This document shows, one piece after another, positions 12,563 to 16,643 of a stretch of DNA of 16,643 nt (positions are counted from its first letter, which is position 1; each line of letters begins with the position of its first letter). A program made the position numbers and the translations under genes. The notes beneath the pieces are model-generated. The model was given only the letters and a program-made list of their open reading frames with translations. It was not told the origin of the DNA and did no database searches. Source of the DNA: Candidatus Mediterraneibacter stercorigallinarum (GTDB taxonomy: Bacteria; Bacillota; Clostridia; Lachnospirales; Lachnospiraceae); contig DXCD01000088.1 in NCBI GenBank assembly GCA_019116185.1, positions 1 through 16,643 of the forward strand. Direction: 5' to 3'.

Positions 12563-15500
12563 ATGAAGAAAAAATCAGTAACAAGCCTGGCATTGCTCCT
12601 GGCGGGAGCGGTATCGGCATCCGCCATATTAGGCGACGGGATTTTATCGGAAGCGGCCGAAGATGACGGCGGATGGATCGGCGACGAAGATCTGGAAGCG
12701 AATTCTACCGAAGAGCCGGAACCGGATGAAGTCCTGCCGAATGCCAACCAGTACAAGTATCAGAAGGACGAGCTTGCCGCCTTCTGCCACTTTGGCCCCA
12801 ACACCTTCAACGAGGTGGAATGGGGAGAAAGCTACGGGGACAAAACTCCGGACGAAATTTTTAAACTGGAGGAAGACTTTGATGCAGAAACTTATGTAAA
12901 GGCATTAAAAGACGCCGGATTTAAAAAGCTGATCGTCACGGCAAAGCACCACGACGGCTTCTGTATCTGGGCAAGTGATTACACCGATTATGACGTGGCG
13001 GAGACAAGCTACAAGGACGGCGAGGGCGATATTCTGAAAGAGATCTCTGCGGCATGTACAGAATATGACATGGACATGGGACTCTACCTGTCCCCCTGGG
13101 ACATTCATGACGACAGCTACGGATATTACGACGAGAACGGGAACGCCACAACCGAGGACAATGATTATCTCGACTATAATGAATATTACAATAATCAGCT
13201 GAAAGAGATCCTCGGAAACGATGATTACGGAAATGACGGACATTTCGTGGAAGTCTGGATGGACGGGGCAAAAGGCAGCGGCTCTGACGCTCAGGAGTAT
13301 GATTTTGAACTCTGGTACGACACCATACAGTCCTACGAGGGCGAGGCTGCCGGCTATGAAGCAGACTGCATGCTCTTCGGCGCGGGCGCCTACACAACAG
13401 TACGATGGATCGGCAATGAAAACGGGTACGCAGATAAGAATACCTGGTCCAAATCTATTGTAGACTATGAAACGAACAGCATTGACAGCAACGATACCGG
13501 AAGTTATACCGTGGGATATGAAGACGGAAATCAATGGACCGTCCCCGAGGCAGATGCCCGCATCACCTCCGGCTGGTTCTGGGGAACTACCAAGAACACG
13601 CCGAAGAGTATCTCTGATCTGGCCTCCATGTATTTCGGCTCCATTGGCAATAACGCGACTCTTCTTCTCAATGTACCGCCGAACGACGAAGGGACGGTCG
13701 ATCAGGAAATTCTGGACAGAGTTGCAGAATTCGGGCAGAACATTGAGGAAACCTTCGATGACAATCTGGCGGCAGACGAAGGTGCATCCGTCAAGGCGGA
13801 CAATGTGCGCGGCAGTGACACGGCATTTCAGCCGGGCAATACGGTTGACGGCGACGACAGCACTTACTGGACAACAGACGACGGTACGAACACCGGCACC
13901 CTGCTGATCGACCTGGGCGGCACCAAGACCTTTGATGTGGTATCCATCGAAGAAGCGATCCAGAACGGCCAGAGGATCAACGAATATAAAGTTGAATACC
14001 GGAATGAAGACGGCGAGTGGGAAGAACTGGACAGCGGCGAAACGATCGGCGCTAAAAGGCTGGTAAGGTCATCCGCGGTAAAAGGAGACCAGGTCAGAAT
14101 CACGGTCTCCACATCCGAGGGAAAGGTTCCGATGATCAGTGAGATCGGCGTGTACAAAGCCAGCGAAGGCTTCGAGCTGACCAGCGCGGCGCCGGACGGC
14201 ATGGATGTCATTGATATTACAGATGATAGTTTCTCCTTTGAGGGAAGCTGGACAGACGAGACCGGTTCTAATTTTATCGGCGGAACCAATAAATGGGCAA
14301 ATTCCGGTTCCGGCTTTACACTTGAATTTGAAGGAACCAAGGTATACCTTATGGGGACCATTGATCCGAACCACGGGACGGCAGATGTGTATATTGACGG
14401 AGAATATGCCGGAACGATCGATACCTACGCTTCCTCCAGAGCACTGGGACAGACAATCTTTGAATCCGAAGACCTGGAAGACGGAACACACACCCTGACA
14501 TTAGAGATCCAGACCGACGCCATCGGCGTGGAAGCGGCCTATGTCATCAACAACGGCGGCAAGGGCATGGTCGGGCTGGAATATGACGAATATACCATGA
14601 ATGAAGATTCTACAATGGAAGTCAAGCTGGTGCGTGTAGGAGGGAGCACAGGCGAAGTGACCGTACAGGCAGCGCCGAACCCGGGAACTGCCATCCAGGA
14701 CGATTTTAATACGGAACTGATCACAGACGTCACCTTTGAAGACGGGCAGACAGAAGCCACTGCCGTGGTTGAGACACGCAGAAATACGAATCAGACCGGA
14801 GACCGGCAGTTTACCCTTGAGCTTACTTCCATGACGGATGACCTGATTGTCGGCTTTAATGACAAAGCTGCGATCACGATCCTGGATACGGAAAGCTCTA
14901 CCAGAGAAGCTCTTGAAGAACTGGTACAAGAAGGAAATGAAGCCAAATCCGAATGGTACTTAAGCGGCTGGGACGAATACTCGGCGGCCGTCGCAGAAGG
15001 CAGCGCGGTTCTGGATAATACTTCCGCTTCTGTGGAAGAAATATCCGCTGCAATCAGCGCCATCACAGAGGCAAAGGAAAATCTGGTAAAACGGGAACAG
15101 TACACCGAGGATGATCCTTTCGAATTCCCGTGGAGGGATGGCAGTTCATCTACGTTAGAAGCAGAGTTCTCTATCCTCAACGACGTGGAGCTCGCCTCAG
15201 ATAACGGATACGCACTGAGCATCGGCGAAGCAGACTGGGCGAGCAATGGTCAGTTTGTGAACGCCCTGAACCAGCAGGACACCATCAGCATTCCTTATTA
15301 TGCGGAAAAGGCCGGGACTTATACCGTAACAGCATACTACCGCAGCGGATCTGCGACAAATGAGCTCAGCTGGTCAGAAGAAGACGGAAAGATCGTATCC
15401 GGATCCGTTTCAGCAGGAGCCAGTGACAGCGCGTCCTCCACTCACGAGGTCACATTTACAATCGAGATTACTGGAGCCGGCGCCGGAACGCTGATCTTCA

Positions 15501-16643
15501 CAGGACCGGACGGAAAATCCCCGCAGCTTGACAGGCTGGAGATCTCTCCTGCCGAAATCAGCCTTGAGGAATACACCATCACAGCGTCAGCCGGAGAACA
15601 CGGTACGATCAGCGATGCCGGAGAAACCATCATAACAGAGGGCGGCAGCAAGACCTATACCATTACCCCGGACGACGGATATGAGATTGCAGACGTCCTG
15701 GTAAACGGCGAATCCGTTGGAGCGGTTGACAGCTATACATTTGAAAATATATCCGGTGATGCATCGATCGAGGCAGTATTCTCGTTCCGGAACTATACGG
15801 AAGCATCTCCATTCTACTTCCCGACAGAGGCAGACGGAAGTACTGTGACACTGGAAGCGGAGAACTTGATCCTCAACAATACCGGAAGCGGAGAAACCTG
15901 GCCGCTCCAGATTGGCAGCGCGGACTGGGCAAGCAATGGGGAATATGTCAACGCTATGAACAGCGGCGACAGCGTTATCCTGTACTATTATGCGGAAAAA
16001 GCAGGAACCTATGAAGTGACCCTTCAGTACAGAAGCGGAGACACAAATAACTCATTTACCTGGTCAGAAGCAGACGGCAGCATCACCGAAGGCGCGCTTG
16101 AATCCGTGGAGGCGGAATCATCCGCAGACACGACACACACCGTAGTCCTGACATGGGAGGTGGTAACCCCGGGAGCCGGCGTGCTTACCCTGACCGCCGG
16201 CAGCAGCAACGCTCCGCAGCTTGATAAATTTGACATCGGGCTCATAGAAGAATCCGGCTCTGCCGAGACAGACAAGACAGATCTTGCCGATGTCATTGCG
16301 CGGGCTGAGGCAGAACTGCAAAAGACCGGCACTTATACGGAAGAGTCTCTGGCAGCCCTTGAAACAGCACTGGAATCTGCCAAATCTGTCTATGAAGACA
16401 CAGACGCGTCACAGAGCGACACAGACACCCAGACAGCCGCTCTCACGGAAGCGCTGGAAAATCTGGAAACAATTCCCGAAACCGAAACTTATACCGTCAC
16501 AGCTTCCGCGGGCGTGGGCGGGACGATTGATCCTTCCGGTGAATTCGAGATAAACGCAGGGGAATCGGTCACCTTTACGATCACGGCAGATGAAGGATAC
16601 AAAGTCAGTGATGTAGCTGTAAACGGCACAAGCGTCGGGCCTG
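12563..16643 (+). CDS. Secreted multi-module GH29 alpha-L-fucosidase (3' end beyond the window)
   Basis: At least 1360 residues, still open at the window edge. SD GGGAGGAG lies 7 bases before the ATG. Modules: signal peptide (about 1-32); GH29 barrel (about 60-395) with FCHFGPNTF (74-82), TAKHHDGF (126-133), EVWMDG (230-235), where D234 fits the conserved nucleophile, and LLLNVPPN (367-374); F5/8-C-like module (about 399-534); an unassigned beta-sandwich (about 536-668); Calx-beta-like (about 670-777); FIVAR (about 778-846); CBM6/35-like (about 853-995); InlB-type repeat (about 1004-1074); second CBM-like (about 1084-1226); second FIVAR (about 1237-1303); second InlB-type repeat (from 1310). 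GH29 enzymes remove alpha-L-fucose from glycans; the WTVPEADARITSGWFW segment resembles the alpha-1,3/1,4-fucosidase group. FIVAR and InlB-type repeats usually precede a cell-wall anchor, which is expected downstream. It would complement the GH20 enzyme on mucin or milk glycans. Confidence 0.94.
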   Translation, partial: MKKKSVTSLALLLAGAVSASAILGDGILSEAAEDDGGWIGDEDLEANSTEEPEPDEVLPNANQYKYQKDELAAFCHFGPNTFNEVEWGESYGDKTPDEIFKLEEDFDAETYVKALKDAGFKKLIVTAKHHDGFCIWASDYTDYDVAETSYKDGEGDILKEISAACTEYDMDMGLYLSPWDIHDDSYGYYDENGNATTEDNDYLDYNEYYNNQLKEILGNDDYGNDGHFVEVWMDGAKGSGSDAQEYDFELWYDTIQSYEGEAAGYEADCMLFGAGAYTTVRWIGNENGYADKNTWSKSIVDYETNSIDSNDTGSYTVGYEDGNQWTVPEADARITSGWFWGTTKNTPKSISDLASMYFGSIGNNATLLLNVPPNDEGTVDQEILDRVAEFGQNIEETFDDNLAADEGASVKADNVRGSDTAFQPGNTVDGDDSTYWTTDDGTNTGTLLIDLGGTKTFDVVSIEEAIQNGQRINEYKVEYRNEDGEWEELDSGETIGAKRLVRSSAVKGDQVRITVSTSEGKVPMISEIGVYKASEGFELTSAAPDGMDVIDITDDSFSFEGSWTDETGSNFIGGTNKWANSGSGFTLEFEGTKVYLMGTIDPNHGTADVYIDGEYAGTIDTYASSRALGQTIFESEDLEDGTHTLTLEIQTDAIGVEAAYVINNGGKGMVGLEYDEYTMNEDSTMEVKLVRVGGSTGEVTVQAAPNPGTAIQDDFNTELITDVTFEDGQTEATAVVETRRNTNQTGDRQFTLELTSMTDDLIVGFNDKAAITILDTESSTREALEELVQEGNEAKSEWYLSGWDEYSAAVAEGSAVLDNTSASVEEISAAISAITEAKENLVKREQYTEDDPFEFPWRDGSSSTLEAEFSILNDVELASDNGYALSIGEADWASNGQFVNALNQQDTISIPYYAEKAGTYTVTAYYRSGSATNELSWSEEDGKIVSGSVSAGASDSASSTHEVTFTIEITGAGAGTLIFTGPDGKSPQLDRLEISPAEISLEEYTITASAGEHGTISDAGETIITEGGSKTYTITPDDGYEIADVLVNGESVGAVDSYTFENISGDASIEAVFSFRNYTEASPFYFPTEADGSTVTLEAENLILNNTGSGETWPLQIGSADWASNGEYVNAMNSGDSVILYYYAEKAGTYEVTLQYRSGDTNNSFTWSEADGSITEGALESVEAESSADTTHTVVLTWEVVTPGAGVLTLTAGSSNAPQLDKFDIGLIEESGSAETDKTDLADVIARAEAELQKTGTYTEESLAALETALESAKSVYEDTDASQSDTDTQTAALTEALENLETIPETETYTVTASAGVGGTIDPSGEFEINAGESVTFTITADEGYKVSDVAVNGTSVGP
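15112..16643 (+). repeat. Duplicated CBM / InlB-type repeat block in the fucosidase tail
   Basis: A CBM-like module (15118-15548) plus an InlB-type repeat (15572-15785) is followed by a second CBM-like module (15812-16240), a FIVAR, and a second InlB-type repeat (from 16490). Matching words include IGEADWASNGQFVNA against IGSADWASNGEYVNA, YYAEKAGTYTVTAYYRSG against YYAEKAGTYEVTLQYRSG, and TASAGEHGTI against TASAGVGGTI. This points to an internal duplication of one block, with a FIVAR inserted in the second copy. Confidence 0.8.

Noticed and set aside
12905..13534. 209-residue minus-strand open frame opposite the fucosidase
   Set aside because: It lies wholly inside the GH29 catalytic region, has no family resemblance and is explained by codon bias of the real gene.
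1..16643. CRISPR array, tRNA or rRNA genes
   Set aside because: No regularly spaced repeats of CRISPR type and no recognisable tRNA or rRNA sequence was seen on reading either strand.

Overview
The window reads as chromosomal DNA from a gut Gram-positive bacterium, most likely a mucin- or milk-glycan-foraging Lachnospiraceae (Clostridia). This rests on moderate GC in most genes, strong AGGAGG-type ribosome binding sites, very large secreted multi-module glycosidases with discoidin-like (F5/8 type C), FIVAR and InlB-type repeat modules, an NlpC/P60 hydrolase with a coiled coil, and FtsX-type ABC exporters. The species cannot be fixed from the sequence alone.

Layout on the minus strand, right to left: an NlpC/P60 peptidoglycan hydrolase (11168-12274); a PaaI-type hotdog thioesterase (10644-11039); a pair of REP-like hairpins (10557-10640); a sodium-dependent NSS-family transporter (9153-10523) ended by a long hairpin (9075-9139); a three-gene ABC operon (4374-8844) ended by a hairpin near 4310-4350; a GH20 hexosaminidase gene (519-4133) whose 3' end is cut off inside a LamG-like domain; and an AT-rich segment with a small MNT-type nucleotidyltransferase (2-337). 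On the plus strand, divergent from the NlpC gene, a very large GH29 alpha-L-fucosidase (12563 to beyond the window end) runs to the right edge.

The most unusual item is the ABC operon. Its first gene encodes a complete MerR-type DNA-binding domain fused in frame to an FtsX/MacB-type permease. It is followed 9 bp later by an ATPase and then by a second permease. Its promoter has the hallmark of MerR-controlled promoters: -35 and -10 boxes 19 bp apart with a dyad in the spacer (8933-8963). The natural reading is a membrane-tethered, autoregulated exporter in which one transporter subunit is also the transcription factor.

The two glycosidases (GH20 and GH29) suit joint trimming of terminal GlcNAc/GalNAc and fucose from host glycans. 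The GH20 gene appears to have lost its C-terminal modules and any cell-wall anchor, at a breakpoint that coincides with a drop to AT-rich sequence carrying the nucleotidyltransferase. That suggests a horizontally acquired segment or an insertion/deletion event.
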